64,000 nucleotides of DNA, taken from contig NZ_CP133319.1 in assembly GCF_038811545.1 (NCBI RefSeq), forward strand, positions 1,951,516 to 2,015,515. Reading direction: 5' to 3'. Numbering within the stretch: position 1 is the stretch's first letter; each line of letters begins with the position of its first letter. The notes under the pieces are model-generated. The model did not search any database. It worked only from the letters and a program-made list of their open reading frames with translations, and was not told the origin of the DNA. Positions 57,281 to 64,000 of this stretch are shown here, piece by piece. The position numbers were made by a program, and so were the translations under genes. This DNA comes from Rhodoligotrophos sp. CJ14. GTDB taxonomy: Bacteria > Pseudomonadota > Alphaproteobacteria > Rhizobiales > Im1.

Positions 57281-57319
57281 CAGAGCATTTTCGAGCGAAG
57301 CGGATACCGGTTCGCGTGA
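57281..57319. repeat. Dispersed-repeat-like intergenic motif
   Basis: The stretch begins CAGAGCATTTTCGAGCGAAG and continues CGGATACCGGTTCGCGTGA. From memory this closely resembles a short intergenic repeat scattered in many Rhizobiales genomes. Only one copy lies in this window. It sits between the convergent GntR and livF genes with no other function seen. Confidence 0.45.
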
Positions 57320-57358
57320 CGTCGTGGCTGGGAGAAACGGAACCCCAAGCCTGAAGCC

Positions 57359-58060
57359 TCAGATCGCCAGATATTCCTTCATCAGATTGCTCTGGGCGAT
57401 CTCATCCTTGCTGCCGCCGGCGACGATCCGGCCCTTCTCCAGGATGATGCAGCGATCGGCCATGCTGAACACCATCGGCACATTCTGCTCTACGATGATG
57501 ATGGTCATGCCCTCCGCCCGGTTGATCTTGGCGAGCGTCTCCGCGATCTGCCGCACGAGTGTGGGCATGATGCCATCCGAAGGCTCATCCAGCAGCATCA
57601 CCGTCGGGTCGGTCATGAGCCCGCGGCCGATGGCGAGCATCTGCTGCTCGCCGCCGCTCATCGTGCCGGCAAGCTGGTTCATGCGCTCGGCGAGCCTCGG
57701 GAAATAGCTCAGCACTTCGTCGCGGCGGTTGCGCTTGGCCCGCCCGCCGGCGATCCGTCCCATTTCCAGGTTCTCGCGCACCGTGAGCTTCGGAAACATG
57801 CCCCGGCCCTGTACCACCGTTGTGATGCCCCGTCGCGCCCGCTGGTAATCGGGCAGCTTCGAAATCTCCTCGCCCTCGAGAAAGATTGAGCCCTGTGACG
57901 GGGCAATGGTGCCCGCAAGCGCCCGGATCAGCGTGGTCTTGCCCATGCCGTTGCGGCCGAGCACGCCCAGCACCTCACCCTTCTCGACCGTGAACGAGAT
58001 ATCCCGCAGCACGCCGATGCTGCCATAGCCTGCGCTCAGCTGCTCAACCCTGAGACTCAC
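57359..58060 (-). CDS. Branched-chain amino acid/urea-type ABC transporter ATP-binding protein LivF
   Basis: A 233-residue ATPase. Walker A is LGRNGMGKTTLIRALAG, the signature is MSGGEQQMLAIGRGLM, Walker B is VMLLDEPSDGIMPTLV; EQNVPMVFSMADRC is the LivF/UrtE ending. Start codon GTG overlaps the livG stop (GTGA). Last gene of the transporter operon read from 62967 leftward. Confidence 0.94.
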   Translation of the reverse strand: MSLRVEQLSAGYGSIGVLRDISFTVEKGEVLGVLGRNGMGKTTLIRALAGTIAPSQGSIFLEGEEISKLPDYQRARRGITTVVQGRGMFPKLTVRENLEMGRIAGGRAKRNRRDEVLSYFPRLAERMNQLAGTMSGGEQQMLAIGRGLMTDPTVMLLDEPSDGIMPTLVRQIAETLAKINRAEGMTIIIVEQNVPMVFSMADRCIILEKGRIVAGGSKDEIAQSNLMKEYLAI

Positions 58061-58779
58061 ACATCCGCTCCCAGATAGACGTCGCGCACTTTGGGGTCCT
58101 CGGCAATCTCCTCGAAGCTGCCCTCCTTCAGCACGCGCCCGAGATGCAAGACCGTCACCGGCGACTTCAGATCTCTGATGAATCCGATATCGTGTTCGAT
58201 GATGATCACCGAGAGCTGCCGGTCATGCGCCAGCTGCCGCACGAGCTCGCCGGTTGCCGCGGTCTCCTCCGCCGTCATGCCCGCCGTGGGCTCGTCCAGC
58301 AACAGAAGTTCCGATTCATTCCCGAGCAGAAGGCCGATCTCGAGCCACTGCCGCTGGCCATGGGAGAGATGCTTGACCAGCGTATCCCTGTGGTCCGTAA
58401 GGCGCACAGCCTGCAGAACGGAATCGGTGCGCGCTTTGATACCTTGGGGTGAGCGGTGAAGCCGCAGGATCGACAGCTCGATATTCTCTGCCGTGGTGAG
58501 ATTGTTGAACACCGTCGGTGTCTGAAACTTCCGACCGATGCCGATCCGCGCCCGCTGCACGACTGACCGTCGGGTGATGTCGGCGCCCTTATAGACGATC
58601 CGCCCCGCCGATGGCGCGAGATGGCCGGAAATCATACTCAGGAACGTGGTTTTCCCAGCCCCATTCGGGCCAATCACGCAACGGATCGCCCCCGACTCGA
58701 TGGCGAAGTCGATATTGTCATTGGCGACCAGGCCGCGAAAATGCTTGGACAGGCCTTCGGTGCGCAACAGCTCAGCCAT
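58057..58779 (-). CDS. Branched-chain amino acid/urea-type ABC transporter ATP-binding protein LivG
   Basis: A 240-residue ATPase. Walker A is IGPNGAGKTTFLSMISGHL, followed by GIGRKFQTPTVFNNLTTAENIELSI as in UrtD/LivG, the LSHGQRQWLEIGLLL signature and LLLLDEPTAGMTAEET. The signature HGQRQWLEIG is the variant seen in the urea/amide branch. Start at ATG 58779 overlaps the permease stop by 8 bases. Confidence 0.94.
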   Translation of the reverse strand: MAELLRTEGLSKHFRGLVANDNIDFAIESGAIRCVIGPNGAGKTTFLSMISGHLAPSAGRIVYKGADITRRSVVQRARIGIGRKFQTPTVFNNLTTAENIELSILRLHRSPQGIKARTDSVLQAVRLTDHRDTLVKHLSHGQRQWLEIGLLLGNESELLLLDEPTAGMTAEETAATGELVRQLAHDRQLSVIIIEHDIGFIRDLKSPVTVLHLGRVLKEGSFEEIAEDPKVRDVYLGADV

Positions 58780-59800
58780 GATTGCGCCCCTTCTGCACAC
58801 GGTCGGCAAAGCTCGTGACCAGCCCCGCAAGGCCTTCCTTGAAGAAGAGGATGACCAGGATGAAGATGATGCCCAGCACAAGCTGCCAATATTCCGGCGT
58901 GACACTGCTCAGGTAATTGGACAGCGCCGAGACCGCAACACCACCAAGCAGCGCACCCAGAAGCGAGGTCCGCCCGCCGATTGCCACCCACACCACGACT
59001 TCGGTTGAGAACAGCACGCCCGCGAGCGAGGGCGACACGAAATTGGCGTGCGTCGCATAGAGGGCACCCGCAAGCCCCGCGAGCGCCCCCGACAGGCTGA
59101 AGGCCAGCGTCTTATAGAGCGAGACATTGTAGCCGAGCGCGACCATCCGGTCTTCATTCTCGCGAATACCGACGATGATCTTGCCGAACCGCGAGACCGA
59201 GAGCTTGCGCAGGCCAAAGAAGATCAAGGCCACGATCGGCAGGATGAAATAGTACGCGGCCGCATCCTCATAGAGCGAGATCTCGCCCAACGGGCCGAAG
59301 CTCAGCGACATCCGGTCGACGAACATCCCGTTCCAGCCACCGGTGAGCTGCGACTGGCTCACCGCCGCCTGCTCGACGATGATCGACAGGGCGAGCGTCA
59401 CCAGCACGAAATAGGTGGCGCGCACACCGGCGCTGAACAGGAAATACCCGGCGAGCCCCGCAAGCACCGCCCCAGCGAGCGCTGCGCAAATCAGCCCGAG
59501 ATAGGCGCCCGACGGACCGAACCCGGCCTGCATGGCAAGGCCCATGCTATAGCCGCCAATCGCAAAGAACGCCGCCTGCCCGAAGCTGACGATACCGCCG
59601 AGCCCCCAGAGCAGCCCCAGCGACATGGCAAGCACGCCGAACAGCAGATATTGCGGCAGGATGTAAACGCCATAGCCGCCGATCACGACGGGAAACAGCG
59701 CCAACAGCACGAACAGCAGGGCTGCGAGCTTGATATCGCCGCTCACCGCACGCCATCCCGTCTGCGGTTTGGCGTGCTGCTCGACCACGGTATCGCTCAT
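58772..59800 (-). CDS. Branched-chain amino acid/urea-type ABC transporter permease LivM
   Basis: A 342-residue membrane protein with about ten helices. LLWGLGGIVSFGQAAFFAIGGYSMGLAMQAGFG near residue 65 and GLAGALYATHANFVSPSLAGVLFSTEVVVWVAIGGRTSLLGALLG near 250 are LivM/UrtC features. The C-terminal FFKEGLAGLV segment is standard. Its ATG overlaps the livH stop (ATGA). Confidence 0.94.
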   Translation of the reverse strand: MSDTVVEQHAKPQTGWRAVSGDIKLAALLFVLLALFPVVIGGYGVYILPQYLLFGVLAMSLGLLWGLGGIVSFGQAAFFAIGGYSMGLAMQAGFGPSGAYLGLICAALAGAVLAGLAGYFLFSAGVRATYFVLVTLALSIIVEQAAVSQSQLTGGWNGMFVDRMSLSFGPLGEISLYEDAAAYYFILPIVALIFFGLRKLSVSRFGKIIVGIRENEDRMVALGYNVSLYKTLAFSLSGALAGLAGALYATHANFVSPSLAGVLFSTEVVVWVAIGGRTSLLGALLGGVAVSALSNYLSSVTPEYWQLVLGIIFILVILFFKEGLAGLVTSFADRVQKGRNHG

Positions 59801-60651
59801 CGTTCGCTCATCAGGCCTTGCGGCCGGAATCTGAGGATGACGATGGCCAGGAGGAACACTGCCATCTGCGCCACCACCTGCGATGAGAACAGGGCGATGA
59901 TCGTCTCGGATCCGCCGATGAAGAAGCTGCCCAGCAATGTGCCGCTCAGCAACTGGCCAATGCCTCCGACGATCACCACGAAAAACGACCGCACCAGGAA
60001 GATATTGCCGATATAGGGGTCGATGCTCAGCATCGGCGCGATGAGCCCGCCCGCAAGCCCGGCCATGAACGCGCCGAACCCGAACACCAGTTTATAGGTG
60101 ACCGCGATATTGAGCCCGAGCAGGCCCGCCACCTCTTGGTTCTGGATGAGGGCGCGGATCTTGATCCCGAGACTGGTCTTGAAGAACACCAGCGCGGCCC
60201 CCGCGAGCAGCGCGACGGTCACCACAGCGATGAAGGCGCGATAGGCCGGCACTTGATAGAAGCCGAGATCGAGCGAGCCGGGAAACGGGCTCGGCACGTT
60301 GCGGAAGCTGCTGCCGAACACGATCTTCACCAGCTCCGTCGAGATCAGGAAGAAACCCCAAGTGAGAAGCAGCGTGTCGAACGGTCGGTCATAGAAATGC
60401 CGGATCACCAGATGTTCGAACAGCAAGCCGATGAGGCCAACCCCCACCCCGGCGAGGATGACCGCAAGAAAGAAGGGAACATGCGCATTGACCGCCGCCC
60501 AGGTGAAATAGGCGCCCAGCGTGAGCATGGCCCCATGCCCGAGATTGATCACGCCCACCAGCCCATAGATGATCGCAAGGCCGAAGGCGGCCAGTGCGAA
60601 CACCATGGTGATGAGCGTGGCGTCGATTGCCACGCTGATAGCTGTCTGCAT
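59797..60651 (-). CDS. Branched-chain amino acid/urea-type ABC transporter permease LivH
   Basis: A 284-residue membrane protein. FALAAFGLAIIYGLVGVINLGHGAMLTLGAYFTW near residue 18 and VVIVGGIGQLLSGTLLGSFFIGGSETI near 225 are the LivH/UrtB family marks. I used ATG 60651; the frame extends to 60708 without a site. A 136-base gap separates it from the binding-protein gene. Confidence 0.94.
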   Translation of the reverse strand: MQTAISVAIDATLITMVFALAAFGLAIIYGLVGVINLGHGAMLTLGAYFTWAAVNAHVPFFLAVILAGVGVGLIGLLFEHLVIRHFYDRPFDTLLLTWGFFLISTELVKIVFGSSFRNVPSPFPGSLDLGFYQVPAYRAFIAVVTVALLAGAALVFFKTSLGIKIRALIQNQEVAGLLGLNIAVTYKLVFGFGAFMAGLAGGLIAPMLSIDPYIGNIFLVRSFFVVIVGGIGQLLSGTLLGSFFIGGSETIIALFSSQVVAQMAVFLLAIVILRFRPQGLMSER

Positions 60652-60787
60652 GGACCGTTCCCAACTCCTGACTGTACTCAAACCCGAGAAGCATAGGGAC
60701 CCCGGCATTCAGCATCCCTTCCTCCATAGGCAGTCGGCCGGGCACCCCCGTGCTCGGCCGATCTCAGCGTCGAATGGTGCCCGCTCG

Positions 60788-62038
60788 TCAGAGCGGCAGG
60801 TCGCAGCGCGCGTTGACTGGCTCGACCGACTGGAGCGACTGCACCTCTTCGAACATGTCGTTCACGCTCGTCCAGCCCGCGCGCACCTTCATGAGATATG
60901 ACGGGAGCACGGCCTGATTGTCGATCTCGCGCATCTTGACCGTGCCTTGCGGCGCCTTGTCGAAGCCGATGCCCTTGAGGTTCTCACGCAGCGCATCCGT
61001 GCTGACCTCGCCTGCCTTGGCAAGGGCGAGCGCCGCCATATGCGCCGCGTTATACATGCCGACACCCACCGTATTCATGAGCGCGTCCTGGCCGAACTTC
61101 GCCTTGAACCGGTCGAGGAAGGGCTTGTTGTTGGGATTGTTGATCGACATGAAATAGTCGAAGCTCACATAGGTGCCCTCCGACACATCGGGCCCCAAGC
61201 CGGAGGTGACGACTTCCTCGTCGTCGACCGTCCACAATGTGAAATCCTTCTTCATGCCAGCCGCCGCGAATTGCTGGCGGAAATTCACAGTGTCGCTGCC
61301 GGTCAGCGAATGGAAGATAATGTCGGCGCCTGAATTCCGGATGTCGCGCAGCACGGACTCATATTGCGGCGTGTTGAAGGGGATATAGACCTCTCCGACC
61401 ACCTCGCCGCCGAGTTCCTTGAGCTTCTCCTTCGTGACCGCATTGGTCACCCGCGGCCAAGCGTAATCCGACCCGATCATGAAGAACTTCTTGCCGAAAT
61501 TCTTGATCATATACTCCATATGCGGCCAGACCTGCTGGGTCGGCTCGGGTCCGAACATGAAGATGTTGGGATTGCACACCCCAGGGAAGTATTCCTTTTC
61601 CTGCCCCTCATAGAAGGTTGGATAAAGCAGAATCTTGTTCGCCGCCTTGACCACGGGCCCCGCCGCGTTGCGTTCGGCACTCGAGAAGGTGCCGGCCAGG
61701 AAATCCACCCGTTCCTGCCGGATCAGCCGGTTCGCCTGCTCGACCACGATGCGCGGCTCGGTCTTCGAATCCGCGAGCACCACTTCGATCTGCCGGCCCA
61801 GCACGCCCCCGGCCTGGTTGATCTCATCCACTGCGAGCTGGAACCCTGCGCTATGCGCCTTGCCATAGACGGTCCAAGCACCGGTCAGGGGCGAAATCAC
61901 GCCGATCCGGATCGGATCGGCCGCCCGCAGCGGCCGTGTGAAAATCGCCGGTGCGGCAATCGTTGTTGCCGCGAGCGCGGTTGTCTTTAGAACGTCGCGG
62001 CGGGTGAGCCCGCGCGCATTTCGGGTATTCTTGTCCAT
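60788..62038 (-). CDS. ABC transporter substrate-binding protein, AmiC/UrtA (amide/urea) type
   Basis: A 416-residue periplasmic protein with a twin-arginine signal (LTRRDVLKTTALAATTIAAP). The mature part starts DPIRIGVISPLTGAWTVYGKAHSAGFQLAVDEIN. The stretches GPEPTQQVWPHMEYMIKNFGKKFFMIGSDYAWPR and HSLTGSDTVNFRQQFAAAGM are close to UrtA and the short-chain-amide receptors AmiC/FmdD. With a nitrilase-family amidase 44 bases upstream, import of an amide, urea-like or nitrile-derived compound is likely. Confidence 0.92.
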   Translation of the reverse strand: MDKNTRNARGLTRRDVLKTTALAATTIAAPAIFTRPLRAADPIRIGVISPLTGAWTVYGKAHSAGFQLAVDEINQAGGVLGRQIEVVLADSKTEPRIVVEQANRLIRQERVDFLAGTFSSAERNAAGPVVKAANKILLYPTFYEGQEKEYFPGVCNPNIFMFGPEPTQQVWPHMEYMIKNFGKKFFMIGSDYAWPRVTNAVTKEKLKELGGEVVGEVYIPFNTPQYESVLRDIRNSGADIIFHSLTGSDTVNFRQQFAAAGMKKDFTLWTVDDEEVVTSGLGPDVSEGTYVSFDYFMSINNPNNKPFLDRFKAKFGQDALMNTVGVGMYNAAHMAALALAKAGEVSTDALRENLKGIGFDKAPQGTVKMREIDNQAVLPSYLMKVRAGWTSVNDMFEEVQSLQSVEPVNARCDLPL

Positions 62039-62082
62039 GATCTCATCTCCCCATTATTGTTCAATTGATGGACTGATCACCC

Positions 62083-62967
62083 TCAGTACCAGCCGGCCTC
62101 ATGCCCGCTGCCGAGCATCTCGTCATAGACATCGATCCGACGATCCCGGAGCGGCTGATTGAATGCCGTCCAGTTCCGGTTCCGGCGCGCATCCGCCAGG
62201 TTGATCTCGGCATAGATGATCTCTTCGCGATCCTTGCTGGCCGGTCCGCCGATCGGCCAGCCCGTATAGCTGACGATTAGGCTCTGACCCTCGAAGGGCT
62301 GGCCACGCTCCGTGCCGATACGATCGGCTGCCGCAATGAACACGCTATTGCTATGCGCAGCCGCCATGACCAGCGTATTGGCCATCGCCCGCTCGCCCTC
62401 GCGCTGACCGGGAATCGGCACCCAGTTGGTCGGCACACAGACGATATCGGCGCCCTGCAAGGCCGCGAGCCGGAAGCTCTCCGGAAACCAGCTGTCATAG
62501 CAGATGTTGCAGGCGATCCGGCCGACCGGCGTGCGGAACACCGGCATGCCGAGATTGCCCGGCTCGAAAAACAGGTTTTCCTCGTTCCACAGATGCAGCT
62601 TGCGGAAAGTCCCGATATGCCCATTGGGCCCGATCACCACCGCGCTGTTGTAGAGCAGGTCGCCCTCGCGCTCATTGATGCCCGCAACGATATGTAGACC
62701 GCGGCGGCTGGCCAGCTCCACCCAGGCCTTGCTCGTCTCCCCGTTCGGAACCTCCTCTGATTCGGCGAAGGCCTCCTCCCGGGTTTCGAACACATAGCCG
62801 GAATTGCACAGCTCCGGCAGAACCAGAAGCTTCGCGCCCTTGGAGGCGGCTTCCTCGATCAGCTCGATGGTGCGCCGGACATTCGCCGATTTGCTGCCAA
62901 CCCTCGGCTCCATCTGGATGCAAGCGACCTTGACTACGGCTTCGCTGCGCCCTGTTCCTTCCGTCAT
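62083..62967 (-). CDS. Carbon-nitrogen hydrolase (nitrilase superfamily amidase)
   Basis: A 294-residue enzyme with the Glu-Lys-Cys triad: Glu52 in LPELCNSGY, Lys123 in FRKLHLWNEE and Cys156 in NICYDSWFPES. A second conserved glutamate (129/130) is in WNEEN. Members hydrolyse amides, carbamoyl amides or nitriles. It is the first gene of the transporter operon, divergent from an XRE-cupin regulator. The imported compound is its probable substrate; the choice among amide, N-carbamoyl amine and nitrile is open. Confidence 0.93.
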   Translation of the reverse strand: MTEGTGRSEAVVKVACIQMEPRVGSKSANVRRTIELIEEAASKGAKLLVLPELCNSGYVFETREEAFAESEEVPNGETSKAWVELASRRGLHIVAGINEREGDLLYNSAVVIGPNGHIGTFRKLHLWNEENLFFEPGNLGMPVFRTPVGRIACNICYDSWFPESFRLAALQGADIVCVPTNWVPIPGQREGERAMANTLVMAAAHSNSVFIAAADRIGTERGQPFEGQSLIVSYTGWPIGGPASKDREEIIYAEINLADARRNRNWTAFNQPLRDRRIDVYDEMLGSGHEAGWY

Positions 62968-63009
62968 GACGAGACTCCCCTGTCGCCGTTTTTTGCGATG
63001 CTTTCACCA

Positions 63010-63028
63010 GCTTGACTCTTAGTCAAGC
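63010..63028. promoter_or_regulatory. Perfect palindrome in the nitrilase/XRE-cupin divergent promoter
   Basis: GCTTGACT (63010-63017) and AGTCAAGC (63021-63028) are exact complements around CTT, 43 bases upstream of the nitrilase start. The TTGA/TCAA half-sites recall the TTCAA-N3-TTGA sites of the other XRE-cupin regulator (38333-38363). Likely the operator of the regulator at 63105. Confidence 0.6.
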
Positions 63029-63104
63029 GGCTTGAAAAGTTGTCTCACTGAACGGCATGTGCTGTCAAAACGACCGTGTCGGACCGGCTGGGAAGGGAGC
63101 GGCA

Positions 63105-63680
63105 ATGCTGAAACTCGGCGAGATGACGGATCTCGGCCCCAAGCTAAAGCAGGCGCGTAAGACCAAGCGCATGCGCCTGAAGGATGTCGCCGACGCGGTC
63201 GGCTGTTCGGAAAGCCTGCTCTCCAAGATCGAGCGGGCCAGGATCACCCCGTCCTTGCGCATGCTGCATCGCATCGCGACCGTCTTGGACACGAGTATCG
63301 GCTATCTCTTTGCCACACCGCAGCACACAGAAATCGGCGTCTATCGGAATGGCGAGCGCCCCACGGTTCTCATTGAGGGCGATCAACCCGGCATGGCGAT
63401 CCGCCTAGAGCGGCTCGTCGGCTATAGTGATGACCAGGTCATCGACGGCAATATCCATGTGATCGACCCCGGCGCGTCCAATGGCGGCGAGATCAAGCAC
63501 AATGGGCAAGAAGTCGGCTACGTCTTGGAGGGCGAGCTCGAGCTGACTGTCGCCGGCATCCTCTACCAGCTTCGCCCCGGCGATTCTTTCTTCCTCAAAT
63601 CCGACCTGCCCCATAGCTACAGGAATCCCGGCAGGACGGTGACCCGGGTTGTCTGGATCAATACGCCCCCGACATTCTGA
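63105..63680 (+). CDS. XRE family regulator with cupin domain, second copy
   Basis: A 191-residue regulator of the same build as the one at 38434-39030. The HTH has LKDVADAVGCSESLLSKIERARITPSLRMLHRI; the cupin has HNGQEVGYVLEGELELTVAGILYQLRPGDSFFLKSDLPHSYRNPG and the same WINTPPTF ending. I used ATG 63105, which has GGGAGC just upstream; the frame is open to 63057. It probably controls the divergent nitrilase-ABC operon and perhaps the cupin gene downstream. Confidence 0.92.
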   Translation: MLKLGEMTDLGPKLKQARKTKRMRLKDVADAVGCSESLLSKIERARITPSLRMLHRIATVLDTSIGYLFATPQHTEIGVYRNGERPTVLIEGDQPGMAIRLERLVGYSDDQVIDGNIHVIDPGASNGGEIKHNGQEVGYVLEGELELTVAGILYQLRPGDSFFLKSDLPHSYRNPGRTVTRVVWINTPPTF

Positions 63681-63836
63681 CATCCCATAGCTGCTGCATT
63701 CCAAGCCCGCTCACCTTCAGAAATCTCAAACGATACAATTCGGCGCGATGGAAGGCGCCTGTGCGCTTCAGCGGCGACCGATCAGGCTGCCGCTGGCCAT
63801 GAACGCCTGCGACTCCGCACTCAGGACAATTTCCTT

Positions 63837-63871
63837 ATTGTATCTATTATATTCTTGAATGTAGATACAAT
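63837..63871. promoter_or_regulatory. Inverted repeat upstream of the right-edge cupin gene
   Basis: ATTGTATCTA (63837-63846) and TAGATACAAT (63862-63871) are exact complements with a 15-base AT-rich spacer, 64 bases before the cupin start codon. A third GATACAAT lies at 63732-63739. The pattern looks like a two-half-site operator; TACAAT at 63866-63871 could also be a -10 element. The rest of the gap 63681-63934 shows nothing else. Confidence 0.5.
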
Positions 63872-63934
63872 CCATCTCGACACCTGGATCGGTTCTGGCA
63901 TAACCTGATCTGAAGGGATGATCGAGAGGCCCAA

Positions 63935-64000
63935 ATGGAACCACCTGTCGCAATCGATGCATCAGCGGCACCGCCCCGCACCAAGCTGTCGAACTACCCC
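63935..64000 (+). CDS. Cupin domain protein, N-terminus only (runs past the right edge)
   Basis: An ATG at 63935 with GAGAGG 8 bases upstream opens a frame of 22 codons to the window end: MEPPVAIDASAAPPRTKLSN followed by Tyr-Pro. The stretch PPRTKLSNYP resembles the N-terminus of short cupin proteins (COG3837 type), where PPRxKxSNYPEPF precedes the barrel. No catalytic or binding residue is inside the window, so the call rests on this short match and the strong start. Confidence 0.5.
   Translation, partial: MEPPVAIDASAAPPRTKLSNYP

Overview
The window reads as chromosomal DNA of an alphaproteobacterium, most likely Hyphomicrobiales (Rhizobiales). It is GC-rich, with strong G/C bias at third codon positions. 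It keeps gene orders familiar from that group: ffh-rpsP-rimM-trmD-rplS followed by leuC-leuD-leuB-asd, and acnA beside a divergent ccmABCD-ccmG cluster. I cannot name the genus from the sequence alone. No prophage, insertion sequence or CRISPR array was seen.

Left part (1-27350), mostly core genes. A GlgE maltosyltransferase enters from the left edge (C-terminus missing) and carries an extra N-terminal GH13-like module without the catalytic residues. Next come asd, with a candidate threonine-rich leader peptide, then a glutathione S-transferase and a frameshifted TIGR02594-type hydrolase relic. The leucine genes follow, with a small metallopeptidase and a one-helix membrane protein between leuC and leuD. 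After them lie the ribosome/SRP block, small envelope and stress genes (KTSC, DoxX, LprI-like, DUF1223), acnA, and the cytochrome c maturation genes ccmABCD-ccmG. A four-gene Mn/Zn/Fe-type ABC transporter with Fur-family-like sites in its promoter, and a tRNA-Leu(CAA), close this part.

Right part (27496-64000), an accessory catabolic zone of four units. (i) 27496-35607: a TRAP transporter, enoyl-CoA hydratase, CaiB CoA-transferase and a pair of acyl-CoA dehydrogenases, divergent from an IclR regulator; the substrate is an unknown carboxylic acid. (ii) 35678-45152: an M29 aminopeptidase, an M20 carbamoyl-amino-acid-type hydrolase, an XRE-cupin regulator, a polar amino acid ABC transporter, a DUF1989 protein and two divergent ureohydrolases, probably for uptake and breakdown of a guanidino or ureido compound. 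(iii) 45208-57279: a TRAP binding protein, MFS transporter, CitE-like lyase, MaoC hydratase, MmgE/PrpD protein, acyl-CoA dehydrogenase, CaiB CoA-transferase, amidase, TRAP membrane subunits and a GntR regulator. This content matches the itaconate degradation locus of Pseudomonas aeruginosa, with an amidase, an unknown small protein, an MFS carrier and a GntR regulator in addition. A perfect 12-bp palindrome stands in both promoters of this unit and ties its split parts together. (iv) 57359-64000: a Liv/Urt-type ABC transporter, a nitrilase-family amidase, a second XRE-cupin regulator with a palindromic site, and the start of a cupin protein at the right edge.

Both edge genes are incomplete. 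Functional calls for the catabolic units rest on family recognition and gene context, not on database searches.
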